A stretch of DNA of 64,000 bases from Echinicola vietnamensis DSM 17526 (GTDB lineage Bacteria; Bacteroidota; Bacteroidia; Cytophagales; Cyclobacteriaceae), in NCBI RefSeq assembly GCF_000325705.1, contig NC_019904.1:3288001-3352000 (forward strand), given 5' to 3'. This document shows positions 38,517 to 47,425 of the stretch, one piece after another. The position numbers were made by a program, and so were the translations under genes. Below the pieces are notes generated by a model. The model saw nothing but the letters and a program-made list of their open reading frames with translations. It had not been told where the DNA came from and made no database searches. The stretch's first letter is position 1. Each line of letters starts with the position of its first letter.

Positions 38517-38537
38517 ATTGTGGATTTTTTCCACAAT
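38517..38537. promoter_or_regulatory. Inverted repeat upstream of the efflux operon, candidate operator
   Basis: ATTGTGGA and TCCACAAT, 8-bp arms with a 5-nt spacer, 40 bp upstream of the adaptor start codon. The position suits a repressor site; no regulator gene is adjacent. Confidence 0.35.
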
Positions 38538-38741
38538 TTAATCTGCAAATCTATTCATTACACGCTCTTTTCATAGTGTTATTTTTTAAACGGTAGATGT
38601 TCGTGATAGCTTGTCTTCTTGTTGTTCTTTAGGTCGTTGAGGTTATTTTAAAGCTGTCTGAATTAATCGGTTTTTGTGTGTTTTTTTGATAAATTAGGCT
38701 TCTGTATATTTTAGGCATGATTTTTGTAAAAAGGAGTTCGC

Positions 38742-40499
38742 TTATTTGACTTTGATATCAAAAGGCAACCTTGCGTTGATGCCTTTCATTTGTTGAATGT
38801 TTTCGATTTTTTCAAGAAGACGATAGGAGTTTCCAAATCGATAGTTCATGTATCGGGCTTCGATATCAGTGCCCAATTCAGTCATGATCTGTTCCAAGAT
38901 GGTTTTTTGTTTGGGGTAGTAAAGGACTCTGTAGTCTTCACCCACATCAGCTTTGTTTGCTGCGATTTGAATTGCATCATCCAGTCCTCCAAGGATGTCA
39001 ACCAGACCATTTTCTTTGGCTTGGCGGCCACTCCATACCCTTCCTGATGCCACTTCCATGACGGCTTCCTTGCTCATCTTTCGCCCATCAGCCACGCGAG
39101 TGATAAACGTGTCGTAACCGTCTTCGATCTGTTTTTGGATGATGTTTTTTTCGACTTCGCTCAGCTGACGGGTAGGGTTCATAAAATCCGAGAATTCACC
39201 GGTCTTTGCCACATCCGTCGTGATCCCCAATTTATTGTTAAGGAGGCCTTCAGCATTGAACCACATGCCGAATATGCCAATTGATCCAGTGATGGTATTG
39301 GGCTGGGCGACGATGGTATCGGCTGGTGTAGAGATATAATATCCTCCTGATGCAGCCAAAGATGACATGGATGCAATGACAGGTTTTACCTTTTTGGCTT
39401 CATTCATTTCTCTCCAAATGACTTCAGAGGCCAAGACAGACCCACCCGGTGAGTTTACACGGAGGACGATTGCCTTGATGTCATCATCCATTCGTGCCTT
39501 TTTGATTTCCTGCGCAAAGATCTCTGAGCTGATGGTGCCTTCCACTTTGCCACTGACGATCTCTCCTTCCGCCACGATCACGGCAATGCGATTACTGGCG
39601 GTCAGGTTTTTGGTTTTGGCGGTTTTATTGATGCCTGAGATGTTGATGGTGGTGATTTCAGCGTCCGCTTCCAAACCAAGCTTTTCCCGAAGGAGGTCTT
39701 TGACTTGATCGTCGTACCAAATCCCGTCCACTAGGCCCAGGTCAGCAGCATCTTGTGGCTCACGCACCAGCATCTGATCATTGGCTTTTTTGAGCGTGTC
39801 AAACGTCAATGACCTACTCTCCGCTATTTGACGAATCATGTAATCGTTCATGTCGCCCAGGAATGACTCCGTTTGTAGGCGGTTGGCATCACTCATTTGG
39901 TCGAGAATAAAAGGTTCTACGGCACTTTTAAATTCCCCAACCCTAAATATCACCGGTTCTATTTCAAGTTTCTCCAGCATGCCCTTAAAAAACAATATTT
40001 CGGAGGAAAGGCCATTGAATTCAAGTCCTCCCATGGGGTTAAGGTAGATCTCACTGGCAGCGGATGATAGAAAATATCCTCCTTCACTGTATAATTCTGA
40101 ATAGGACACGATAAATTTCCCGGATTCACTAAAATCAATCAGCTCATTCCGGAGTTCGGTCAGGACGGCAGGATTTGCCATGACGGTTCCAGCTTGGAGG
40201 TATATGCCCTTTATATTGTTGTTTTCCTTAGCGGTACGGATGGCCTTTTTTACATTTGCAAGCCCGATTTTATAGGCTGCGGGAATAGGGCCAAACGATG
40301 AAAGGTCAATATTGTCTTCAGATGTCCGTTCCACCAATACAATATTTTCTAAATTGATATGGAGAACAGTATTATCGCTGATGGTGACTTTTTCTTCTGC
40401 AGTGGATAACGTGATCAGACCAGCAAATAAAATGAAACTGATGACCGAAAAAATCATCAACCCCAAAATTACTGCCAGCACATTACTTAAAAATTTCAT
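38742..40499 (-). CDS. sppA: Signal peptide peptidase SppA, 67-kDa type
   Basis: Membrane-bound serine protease that degrades cleaved signal peptides. 585 residues: an N-terminal membrane anchor (VLAVILGLMIFSVISFILFAGL) and tandem S49 domains. Catalytic Lys191 (RVGEFKSAVEPF) lies in the first domain and Ser384 (LAASGGYYIS) in the second, the Ser-Lys dyad of the long enterobacterial form. RVNSPGGSVLASE precedes the Ser motif as expected. Divergent from folK. Confidence 0.93.
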   Translation of the reverse strand: MKFLSNVLAVILGLMIFSVISFILFAGLITLSTAEEKVTISDNTVLHINLENIVLVERTSEDNIDLSSFGPIPAAYKIGLANVKKAIRTAKENNNIKGIYLQAGTVMANPAVLTELRNELIDFSESGKFIVSYSELYSEGGYFLSSAASEIYLNPMGGLEFNGLSSEILFFKGMLEKLEIEPVIFRVGEFKSAVEPFILDQMSDANRLQTESFLGDMNDYMIRQIAESRSLTFDTLKKANDQMLVREPQDAADLGLVDGIWYDDQVKDLLREKLGLEADAEITTINISGINKTAKTKNLTASNRIAVIVAEGEIVSGKVEGTISSEIFAQEIKKARMDDDIKAIVLRVNSPGGSVLASEVIWREMNEAKKVKPVIASMSSLAASGGYYISTPADTIVAQPNTITGSIGIFGMWFNAEGLLNNKLGITTDVAKTGEFSDFMNPTRQLSEVEKNIIQKQIEDGYDTFITRVADGRKMSKEAVMEVASGRVWSGRQAKENGLVDILGGLDDAIQIAANKADVGEDYRVLYYPKQKTILEQIMTELGTDIEARYMNYRFGNSYRLLEKIENIQQMKGINARLPFDIKVK

Positions 40500-40551
40500 A
40501 GATTATGCGTTTTTGATTAGCTCGAAAATACGTCTTTTTTCTTATTTCTGT

Positions 40552-40559
40552 TAGTTTTG
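40552..40559 (+). promoter_or_regulatory. -7 promoter box of folK
   Basis: TAGTTTTG fits TAnnTTTG. It lies so close to the ATG at 40564 that transcription would start at or after that codon, which supports the start at 40582. Confidence 0.45.
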
Positions 40560-40581
40560 AAAGGTGAAATTAAATCAAGAT

Positions 40582-41058
40582 ATGTCACAAGTAGTGTTGT
40601 TAATCGGAGGGAATTTGGGGGATAGGGAAATGCTGATCCATGCTGCCGTGGAACAGCTCGGAAGAAAATTCAGGTTGGTCAAAACTTCATCCCTTTATGA
40701 AACAGCCGCTTGGGGAGGGAAGTCCTCAGGCGATTACCTTAACCAAGCGGTGGTGGTTGAAACCGATTGGGAACCCGAAAAGGTGTTGGATTTTACGCAA
40801 GCCGTGGAGATTGATTTGGGAAGAAAGCGTAAAGAGAAATGGGGAGATCGAACCATGGACATTGATATTATCTATTTTGGGAATAGGGTTATTAAAACCG
40901 CAAGGTTGGCAGTGCCACATCCGCACTTGCCTGATAGAAAGTTTGTGCTGATGCCATTGGTAGAAATCATGCCGGATTTTGTTCATCCTATATTGAGGAA
41001 GACGAACCAAGCGCTTCTCGATGCATGTACCGATATCGGAAAGGTGATAAAACTGTAA
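40582..41058 (+). CDS. folK: 2-amino-4-hydroxy-6-hydroxymethyldihydropteridine pyrophosphokinase
   Basis: Transfers pyrophosphate from ATP to the pterin alcohol in folate synthesis. 158 residues from ATG 40582 (MSQVVLLIGGNLGDRE); an in-frame ATG at 40564 adds six residues but clashes with the promoter box. Family motifs: GGNLGDR, SSLYETAAWGG, NQAVVVETDWEPEKVLDFTQAVEIDLGR, KWGDRTMDIDIIYFG (metal-binding Asp pair) and VPHPHLPDRKFVLMPL. Cytoplasmic. Divergent from sppA, single gene. Confidence 0.95.
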   Translation: MSQVVLLIGGNLGDREMLIHAAVEQLGRKFRLVKTSSLYETAAWGGKSSGDYLNQAVVVETDWEPEKVLDFTQAVEIDLGRKRKEKWGDRTMDIDIIYFGNRVIKTARLAVPHPHLPDRKFVLMPLVEIMPDFVHPILRKTNQALLDACTDIGKVIKL

Positions 41059-41092
41059 TGCGGGTAAAAAAGCTGATTTTTATTGCAAGTAA

Positions 41093-41107
41093 TGCCAATA
41101 ATTGGCA
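41093..41107. promoter_or_regulatory. Perfect palindrome upstream of the MATE gene
   Basis: TGCCAATAATTGGCA, a 15-bp palindrome with an odd centre, between folK and the MATE gene and about 125 bp before its start. It could be an operator of a dimeric regulator; no regulator is adjacent. Confidence 0.3.
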
Positions 41108-41232
41108 AATTTGAGGCATCATGAAGTCATAATTAACAATTTCGGAGATTTTTGGCCTCTTAAGGTCATGTATGCGGTGTTCTTTACGTCAAGGGAATGC
41201 ACTGCTATTTTTCATTATATCTTTTCTTAATT

Positions 41233-42624
41233 ATGACATTAACGAATATTATTCATCATTTTAAAAAGGCACTGAGTGGCGAAGAAGAGGACTTTACAGT
41301 AGGAAGTATCCGAAAAGCCATCTTTTACCTGTCCATTCCTATGATCCTGGAGATGCTCATGGAATCACTGTTTGCAGTGGTAGACATTTTCTTTGTAGGT
41401 AAATTGGGGGTGCAAGCTGTGGCTACGGTGGGATTGACCGAATCGGTGCTGACCATTGTGTATTCGGTGGCCATCGGGCTGAGCATGGCCGCGACGGCTG
41501 TGGTAGCGCGAAGGATAGGGGAGAAGAAAAAGAAAGCCGCCTCCCAAGCAGCCTTTCAAGCCATCATTATTTGTGCGGTATTGGCCATGACGATTGGTGT
41601 GTTGGGCTTGTTTTTCGCTAAGGACCTCCTTACCCTGATGGGGGGCGATCCAGCGTTGGTAGCAAGTGGATTTGGCTACACCCAGGTGATCTTTGCAGGA
41701 AATATCAGTGTAATGCTGTTGTTTTTGATCAATGGAGTATTCCGGGGTGCGGGCAATGCCGTCATTGCAATGCGTACACTATGGTTGGCAAATGGCATCA
41801 ATATCGTATTGGACCCTATGCTGATCTTCGGGATCGGCTTTTTCCCTGAACTTGGTCTGGAAGGGGCTGCTTGGGCCACTACGATCGGTCGATCAGTAGG
41901 CGTCTTGTTTCAGTTGAGTGTCCTTTTTCGCGGAAAAGCGATCATTAGCTTTAATTGGGATGTTTTGCGCTTCAGGTGGTATACGGTAAAAAATATCCTC
42001 AAAATCGCCATCGGCGGAATGGGCCAATTTCTCATTGAATCGGCCAGTTGGATTGTACTCATGCGGATCGTCTCCAATTCAGGAAGCGTCGCTTTGGCGG
42101 GTTTTACCATTGCCATACGCCTGATCATATTTGCCTTACTTCCTGCTATGGGCTTTTCAAATGCTTCGGCCACATTGGTCGGCCAGAACCTGGGCGCCAA
42201 AAGGCCTGACCGAGCAGAACAGTCCGCTTGGAAGGCTGCGCATTACACGGCGCTTTTTTTAGGAAGCATTGGCCTACTGTTTTTCTTTTTCGGGGAATAC
42301 ATCATCAGCTGGTTCAATGATAACCCGGAGGTGATTCAAGTAGGAACCGATGGGCTTGGGATCATTTGTTTGGGCTATGTGTTCTTTGCTTATGGTATGG
42401 TCATGAGCCAATCGCTTAACGGAGCTGGCGATACGAAGACCCCTACGTTAATTAACATTGTGGTGTTATGGCTGTTTCAGTTGCCTTTGGCCTATGTGCT
42501 CTCTCAGTGGTTTGACATGGGAGAAATTGGGGTGTTTATAGCCATTGCTGTAGGCCATTCCGTTCATGCACTGGTCAGCGGTTTTATCTTTAACCAAGGA
42601 AAGTGGAAGCTGAAGGAGGTATAG
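41233..42624 (+). CDS. MATE-family efflux transporter
   Basis: Inner-membrane exporter using a sodium or proton gradient. 463 residues from ATG 41233 (MTLTNIIHHF); the frame opens 12 codons earlier. 12 helices in two halves: PMILEMLMESLFAVVDIFFVGKLGVQAVATVGLTESVLTIVYSVAIGLSMAATAVVARRIGE in the first, and the matching GFSNASATLVGQNLGAKRPDRAEQSAWKA in the second. Close to the DinF/NorM-like branches. Substrates unknown. Confidence 0.92.
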   Translation: MTLTNIIHHFKKALSGEEEDFTVGSIRKAIFYLSIPMILEMLMESLFAVVDIFFVGKLGVQAVATVGLTESVLTIVYSVAIGLSMAATAVVARRIGEKKKKAASQAAFQAIIICAVLAMTIGVLGLFFAKDLLTLMGGDPALVASGFGYTQVIFAGNISVMLLFLINGVFRGAGNAVIAMRTLWLANGINIVLDPMLIFGIGFFPELGLEGAAWATTIGRSVGVLFQLSVLFRGKAIISFNWDVLRFRWYTVKNILKIAIGGMGQFLIESASWIVLMRIVSNSGSVALAGFTIAIRLIIFALLPAMGFSNASATLVGQNLGAKRPDRAEQSAWKAAHYTALFLGSIGLLFFFFGEYIISWFNDNPEVIQVGTDGLGIICLGYVFFAYGMVMSQSLNGAGDTKTPTLINIVVLWLFQLPLAYVLSQWFDMGEIGVFIAIAVGHSVHALVSGFIFNQGKWKLKEV

Positions 42625-42640
42625 CAGAGAAAGATAAAGG

Positions 42641-42733
42641 AAAGAAGCTGTCTCAAAAGCCATTTGCCCATGTTTATGGGGAAAGATTATTTGGCAACCA
42701 ATTCAAAAGTTGCCTTTAAAAGACAGCTTCTTT
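42641..42733. repeat. Three-way-junction inverted-repeat element
   Basis: AAAGAAGCTGTCT (42641-42653) and AGACAGCTTCTTT (42721-42733) are a perfect 13-bp outer stem. It encloses two further hairpins, CCCAT-gttt-ATGGG (42667-42680) and GGCAAC/GTTGCC (42693-42714). It may serve as transcription end for the convergent MATE and HopJ genes, or be a small non-autonomous mobile element. Confidence 0.65.
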
Positions 42734-42903
42734 CTGCTTTAATGGAAAGTCTATGGGAAGAATTCTTTCGGATCAAGCTATGTTTTCAAGTGCCTTTGTG
42801 TGCGCGGCTACGTTACCCATTTACGAAGGTAGGTGCTCGATAGCTGGCGCTCCTTTAGGTTTAACCAAGGTGAAAACCATGATGATGGAAGCTGCTTGCC
42901 CGA

Positions 42904-43239
42904 TTATTTCTTCTCCAATGCAGTACCTTTAAAGATAATTCCTTCCCAACCGTTTTGGATAAAATTCCGGATATTTTGATGATCTTCTCCTTGGGGATTT
43001 CCCAAGACATCCTTGCGGTAAATGTCACCAAAAAGATTTAGCGTTTGCGCTTTACTAAGGCTAAGGAGTCGGCCAAGGCTGAAGATTTTACAGGATCCGT
43101 TGTTTTGACCGGCTTCATTGACCGTTTTACCATTGCTGAAATGCGTGGGGGTGAAAATGTAGTTTTCGTCAATGAAATCCATGGTTTCCTGAAAGGAAAT
43201 TGCTTCTGGGTTTTGGCTGATTTTGTCTAGAAATGTCAT
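42904..43239 (-). CDS. HopJ-family protein
   Basis: 111 residues from the ATG at 43239 (MTFLDKISQNPEAISFQETMDFIDENYIF). FTPTHFSNGKTVNEAGQNNGSCKIFSLGRLLSLSKAQTL and YRKDVLGNPQGEDHQNIRNFIQNGW are the core of the HopJ family (PF08888). The family name comes from a Pseudomonas type III effector, but homologues are widespread in free-living bacteria that lack such a system, and none is visible here. Its function is probably an ordinary cytoplasmic one, unknown. Confidence 0.88.
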   Translation of the reverse strand: MTFLDKISQNPEAISFQETMDFIDENYIFTPTHFSNGKTVNEAGQNNGSCKIFSLGRLLSLSKAQTLNLFGDIYRKDVLGNPQGEDHQNIRNFIQNGWEGIIFKGTALEKK

Positions 43240-43371
43240 TGTAGGTAATATCGTTTGCCCAAAAATAATAGGTTTTTCGTGATTTAACTTAAAAGTTAAG
43301 TGGTAAGCAAATTTCAAGTGTTTTGTGGCGTTTAATTTGTAAATTGAATAGGTTAAAATGATTTTTAAAAG

Positions 43372-44004
43372 ATGAGAATCACAAATCTACAAAAGAAGGC
43401 ATTGTCCGACTTACTACGGGAGGTGGGATTGAATGTAGTGGATTTTGAGGTGTCCGGGATGCACAAGGAGTTTAAAGTGCAGTACCGGTATGATTATTTT
43501 TCGTTTTCGATCAACCGAGTGGGGTTGCAGCAGTATTCCATTGGGATTTTACCTGTAAATTCCACCAAACCGATTAGCGAAACAGGTGATTGGGATTACC
43601 TCATATCCCGCTTTGGGGTTTGGGCGGAGCAGTTGGCCAAAGAGTTGAGCACTCCAACAGGCTGGGAGCATTTCGAAAGCGAAAATTACCTGGACCTGAA
43701 AGCAATAGATTTGGATAGGCCGTTCAGTTCAGAGGAGAAAAAGCAGGTCAGGAAGAGCTTAGATCATTACAAGTTTTATATTGATGGCCAATCGGCCTTT
43801 GGGGCAGAAGACAAACAGGTGATTTTGGATAAGCTTGAGGAATTGTCCGGAAAATTAGAGGAGATGAATAAATTTGACTGGAAGTCCCTGCTGATCGGAA
43901 CCCTGGCAAATGTGGTCATGGTTTTGGGGCTTCCTTCAGAAGTCAGCGGATTGATATGGGAGGGGCTAAAAAGTGCTTTTGGAGGCCTTCGGATCGATGG
44001 TTAA
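43372..44004 (+). CDS. Uncharacterised protein with soluble head and C-terminal membrane segment
   Basis: 210 residues. The N-terminal ~105 residues form an alpha/beta-looking domain (FKVQYRYDYFSFSINR ... WAEQLAKELSTPTGWEHF). A Lys/Glu-rich helical linker follows (IDLDRPFSSEEKKQVRKSLDHY; DKLEELSGKLEEMNKFDWKS), then a hydrophobic tail, SLLIGTLANVVMVLGLPSEVSGLIWEGL. The same layout (W..WL..L..E..pd.WE head, then DWK-IGTL tail) occurs in small hypothetical proteins of many bacteria; this is from memory. No enzyme motif. Single gene with its own bidirectional terminator. Confidence 0.75.
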   Translation: MRITNLQKKALSDLLREVGLNVVDFEVSGMHKEFKVQYRYDYFSFSINRVGLQQYSIGILPVNSTKPISETGDWDYLISRFGVWAEQLAKELSTPTGWEHFESENYLDLKAIDLDRPFSSEEKKQVRKSLDHYKFYIDGQSAFGAEDKQVILDKLEELSGKLEEMNKFDWKSLLIGTLANVVMVLGLPSEVSGLIWEGLKSAFGGLRIDG

Positions 44005-44005
44005 A

Positions 44006-44041
44006 AAAATGCCTTTCAAGCTGTACATTGAAAGGCATTTT
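44006..44041. terminator. Bidirectional terminator
   Basis: AAAATGCCTTTCA and TGAAAGGCATTTT form a 13-bp stem with a 10-nt loop. It has T or A runs on both sides and sits between two convergent genes. Confidence 0.9.
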
Positions 44042-44062
44042 GATCACAGGACCATTCCCGTT

Positions 44063-44893
44063 TTATTTTTTCAGAAAATCCAGTAGCAACTTGTCCACCT
44101 CATCTCTGTGGGTGAGGGTCAGTCCATGGGGACCACCCGATATCACATGATATTCATTAGCGGTGATGCCTTTGGCAGCTTGGTCACTGGCACTTTTGAT
44201 GGGGACAATATTATCTTCGTCACCGTGGATGATGAGGGTCGGTACGGAGACATTTTTCAATTCGGGTCTGAAGTCTGTTCCTGCCCAAGCTTCAGCACAT
44301 TTAATGGTAGCGATGGGAGAGGCATGGGATGCAATGGAGAAATCGTAATCCAAGTTGGCTTGGGACATGCGATCAGTATTATTTTCATAATTATAGAAAT
44401 TTTTATGAAAATCCTTCAAGAACCCTATGCGATTGCTTTTCAGGGCGTCCAAGATACCGTTCAGCATATCGGCAGGTACTCCGTCAGGGTTGTCGGTCTT
44501 CTGGGCTACCAATGGAATGATGGAGCCAATCAGGACTGCTTTTTTCACCCTGTCACCACCAAAGTCTGTAAAGTAGCGCACCACTTCACCTCCCCCCATG
44601 CTAAAGCCGACAATGGTGACGTCCTGTAAGTCCAATTGAAGGATGATTTCTCTCAGGTCACTTGTCAAGGAAGAATAATCATACCCTTCCAAGGGCTGTG
44701 AGGAAAGCCCGAAGCCTCTGCGGTCATAGCTGATCACACGGTACCCTGCATCCAAAAGGGTTTGTGTCTGGCCTTCCCAAGCTTGATGGCTGAGTGGCCA
44801 TCCGTGGATCAGGATTACAGGCTTGCCTTTTCCATAGTCTTTGTAATATAAATCTACGGGATCTTTCCCTGTCTCATTGATCAAAAATGGCAT
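44063..44893 (-). CDS. Alpha/beta hydrolase (non-haem chloroperoxidase/esterase-like)
   Basis: 276 residues, cytoplasmic, no signal. The full catalytic triad is visible: Ser98 in the nucleophile elbow GFSMGG, Asp227 in HGDEDNIVP, His256 in GGPHGL; oxyanion motif HGWPLS. SYDRRGFGLSSQP is typical of the cofactor-free haloperoxidase/aryl-esterase subgroup. Probable ester or lactone hydrolase; natural substrate unknown. Confidence 0.88.
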   Translation of the reverse strand: MPFLINETGKDPVDLYYKDYGKGKPVILIHGWPLSHQAWEGQTQTLLDAGYRVISYDRRGFGLSSQPLEGYDYSSLTSDLREIILQLDLQDVTIVGFSMGGGEVVRYFTDFGGDRVKKAVLIGSIIPLVAQKTDNPDGVPADMLNGILDALKSNRIGFLKDFHKNFYNYENNTDRMSQANLDYDFSIASHASPIATIKCAEAWAGTDFRPELKNVSVPTLIIHGDEDNIVPIKSASDQAAKGITANEYHVISGGPHGLTLTHRDEVDKLLLDFLKK

Positions 44894-44991
44894 GGTTAAA
44901 TGTTTTTTAGGTTAGCAATGGTTTTCTACAATTGTAACGATTTGAACCGTAGGTTTGTTGAGGAAAAGTGGGATTATAGGTTGTCTGGTGT

Positions 44992-46296
44992 TTACTTTTC
45001 TTCTGTTAATTTTTCGCCATAAGCCTTGATGCTGTCGACCATGGCATTGGTGAGTTGCTGGAGTTCCGCTGGAGTGATCACGAAAGGCGGCATCGTATAG
45101 ATCAGTTTTCCAAAGGGTCTAAGCCAAAGGCCTCTTTTGGTGAGTGCTGCTTGTATGGCCTTCATGTCCACTTCAGCTTTCATCTCCACCACGCCTATGG
45201 CCCCCAGCACCCTTACCTCTTTGACCGCCTCCAAGGTTTGGAGACCAGCAAGGGCATCATTCAAGTGGCTTTCAATGGCCTGGATTTCAGCTTTCCAGTC
45301 TTTGGCCAGTAGCAGTTCCAGGCTGGCCAATGCCGTGGCACAGGCCAATGGATTGCCCATAAAAGTGGGGCCGTGCATAAATACCCCTGGCGACCCGTCC
45401 GAAATGGTATGGGCCACATCAGCAGTACAAAGCGTGGCTGCAAATGACATGTAACCGCCTGTAAGGGCTTTACCAATACACATGATATCAGGGGTAATGG
45501 CTGCATGCTCGCAAGCAAACAATTTCCCCGTTCTCCCAAAACCGGTGGCAATTTCGTCTGCGATCAGGAGGATGTCGTATTTTTCACAATGTGTTTTTAG
45601 GGAGTTGAGGTAGTCAGGATGGTAAAAACGCATGCCTCCCGCCCCTTGAACGATCGGTTCGAGGATAAAGGCGGCGATTTCTTCGTGGTGGGAAGAAAGT
45701 ACCCGTTCCACTTCTTCTAATTCCTCCGGTATCAGCTGTCCATGGAATGTCGATTGTGGGGCAGGTAGGAAAATTTGTGGGGATAAACGATTGTTGAAAA
45801 TGCTGTGCATGCCGGTGACGGGGTCGCATACAGACATGTCATGCCAGGTGTCGCCATGATAGCCACTTCGCACCGTGGCAAAACGATTTTTACTTCCTTG
45901 CCCTTTGGAATGCCAATATTGGAGCGCCATCTTCATGGCCACTTCTACGGCAACTGAGCCAGAGTCACTGTAAAATACATGCTTTAATCCCTGGGGCACG
46001 ACCTCCAGCAATGCTTGGGTCAGCTCAGCGGCAGGCCTGTGTGTAATTCCCCCAAACATCACGTGCGCCATGTTTTCCAACTGCTGCTGAATGGCACGAT
46101 TGAGTGCTGGCACTTGGTATCCATGGATGGTGGACCACCAGCTGGACATGCCATCGATCAGTCGGGTGCCATCTTCCAATTCCAGAAAAACACCACTGGC
46201 TTTTTTTACGACCAAGTTGTCCATTGGCCTTGAGGCAGCGGTATACGGGTGCCAAATGTGTTTGTGGTCTATGGAAAGGATTTCTTCTTGGGTCAT
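44992..46296 (-). CDS. bioA: Adenosylmethionine-8-amino-7-oxononanoate aminotransferase
   Basis: PLP enzyme making 7,8-diaminopelargonate in biotin synthesis, with S-adenosylmethionine as amino donor. 434 residues, class-III aminotransferase fold. HIWHPYTAASRP (Tyr18) and SSWWSTIHGY (Trp53-Trp54 region) are BioA-specific. DEIATGFGRTGKLFA and the Schiff-base lysine Lys276 in IGKALTGGYM follow. No other biotin gene is in the window. It lies behind fabD but is separated from it by two hairpins. Confidence 0.93.
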   Translation of the reverse strand: MTQEEILSIDHKHIWHPYTAASRPMDNLVVKKASGVFLELEDGTRLIDGMSSWWSTIHGYQVPALNRAIQQQLENMAHVMFGGITHRPAAELTQALLEVVPQGLKHVFYSDSGSVAVEVAMKMALQYWHSKGQGSKNRFATVRSGYHGDTWHDMSVCDPVTGMHSIFNNRLSPQIFLPAPQSTFHGQLIPEELEEVERVLSSHHEEIAAFILEPIVQGAGGMRFYHPDYLNSLKTHCEKYDILLIADEIATGFGRTGKLFACEHAAITPDIMCIGKALTGGYMSFAATLCTADVAHTISDGSPGVFMHGPTFMGNPLACATALASLELLLAKDWKAEIQAIESHLNDALAGLQTLEAVKEVRVLGAIGVVEMKAEVDMKAIQAALTKRGLWLRPFGKLIYTMPPFVITPAELQQLTNAMVDSIKAYGEKLTEEK

Positions 46297-46347
46297 AAGT
46301 TTGGATTGCTATTGGTTTTGTTGATATTTTCTATCGCCCAGATAATA

Positions 46348-46403
46348 AACAAAGGGGATGGCAAATCCCCTTTGTTAGGAGTTCCTGATTTGCGATCAGG
46401 AAC
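46348..46403 (-). terminator. Two tandem hairpins after fabD
   Basis: AACAAAGGGGAT/ATCCCCTTTGTT (46348-46376, 12-bp stem) and GTTCCTGAT/ATCAGGAAC (46381-46403, 9-bp stem). In the direction of fabD transcription the weaker hairpin comes first, and the second ends in a T-rich stretch. It probably separates fabD from bioA. Confidence 0.7.
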
Positions 46404-46452
46404 CATAATGACAGCAAAGAGACCGCTCTCTAAGCAGTCTGATTTTTATTTC

Positions 46453-47328
46453 TTAAAGTCCAGAAACTTCTGCTTCTCGGTGAATTTTTTTGACCAAGCC
46501 CTGTAGGACTTTGCCAGGACCACATTCTACAAAATCCGTTGCTCCGTCGGCGACCATGTTTTGTACCGACTGGGTCCACTTCACGGGAGCGGTAAGCTGG
46601 GCGATCAGGTTTTGTTTGATCGTAGTGATATCCGTTTCGCCTTTGGTACTGACGTTTTGGTAAATGGGGCAAACGGGCTGGTTGAAAGCCGTGGAGGCAA
46701 TGGCCTTTTCCAGCTTTTCCCTGGCAGGTTCCATCAAAGGAGAGTGGAACGCTCCCCCCACAGGAAGTGGCAATGCCCGCTTGGCACCGGCTTCTTTGGC
46801 TTTTTCGCAGGCAATCTTGATGCCTTCGTTGGAGCCGGAAATGACCAGCTGACCAGGACAATTGTAGTTGGCAGCTACCACTACTTCTCCTGCTACACTG
46901 GCGCAGATTTCTTCCACTTTATCATCTTCCAAACCGAGGATAGCGGCCATCGTGGAAGGGTTGATTTCGCATGCTTCTTGCATGGCAAGGGCCCTTTGGT
47001 ACACCAGATTCAGGCCATCTTCAAATGACAATGCTCCTGTCGCCACTAAGGCGGAGAGCTCTCCAAGAGAATGTCCTGCCGCCATATCAGGTTTGAAATC
47101 TGCGGTGGTCTTGGCCAGGATTACGGAGTGGAGAAATACCGCTGGTTGGGTGACCTTGGTTTCCTTGAGCTCTTCGGCCGTACCGTGAAACATGATCTCG
47201 CTGATCTTAAAGCCTAAAATCTCATCGGCTTGGTCAAACAGTTTTTTGGCTTCATCGTTGGATTCGTAAAGTTCTTTGCCCATTCCTGGGAATTGTGCTC
47301 CCTGACCGGGAAAAACATAAGCTTTCAT
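46453..47328 (-). CDS. fabD: Malonyl-CoA:ACP transacylase
   Basis: Loads malonate onto acyl carrier protein for fatty-acid synthesis. 291 residues. FPGQGAQFPGMGKEL at the N-terminus, the nucleophile Ser87 in GHSLGE, Arg112 in YQRA, and His195 in GGAFHSPLM form the standard active site; Gln (GQGAQ) supplies the oxyanion hole. Cytoplasmic. Single gene preceded by a TATATTTG promoter box on its strand. Confidence 0.96.
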   Translation of the reverse strand: MKAYVFPGQGAQFPGMGKELYESNDEAKKLFDQADEILGFKISEIMFHGTAEELKETKVTQPAVFLHSVILAKTTADFKPDMAAGHSLGELSALVATGALSFEDGLNLVYQRALAMQEACEINPSTMAAILGLEDDKVEEICASVAGEVVVAANYNCPGQLVISGSNEGIKIACEKAKEAGAKRALPLPVGGAFHSPLMEPAREKLEKAIASTAFNQPVCPIYQNVSTKGETDITTIKQNLIAQLTAPVKWTQSVQNMVADGATDFVECGPGKVLQGLVKKIHREAEVSGL

Positions 47329-47417
47329 ATCCTTATCGTTATTTATGGTGCATGCTTTAAATCATTGGCTTACGACGGCAATCCGTTGCACGCCAAGGTA
47401 AAGTAATTTTGTGAGGC

Positions 47418-47425
47418 CAAATATA
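47418..47425 (-). promoter_or_regulatory. -7 promoter box of fabD
   Basis: On the minus strand the sequence is TATATTTG, fitting TAnnTTTG, about 90 bp upstream of the fabD start. No convincing -33 partner. Confidence 0.4.

Noticed and set aside
42904..43239. Type III effector system
   Set aside because: Only the HopJ family name suggests it; no secretion genes or chaperone nearby.
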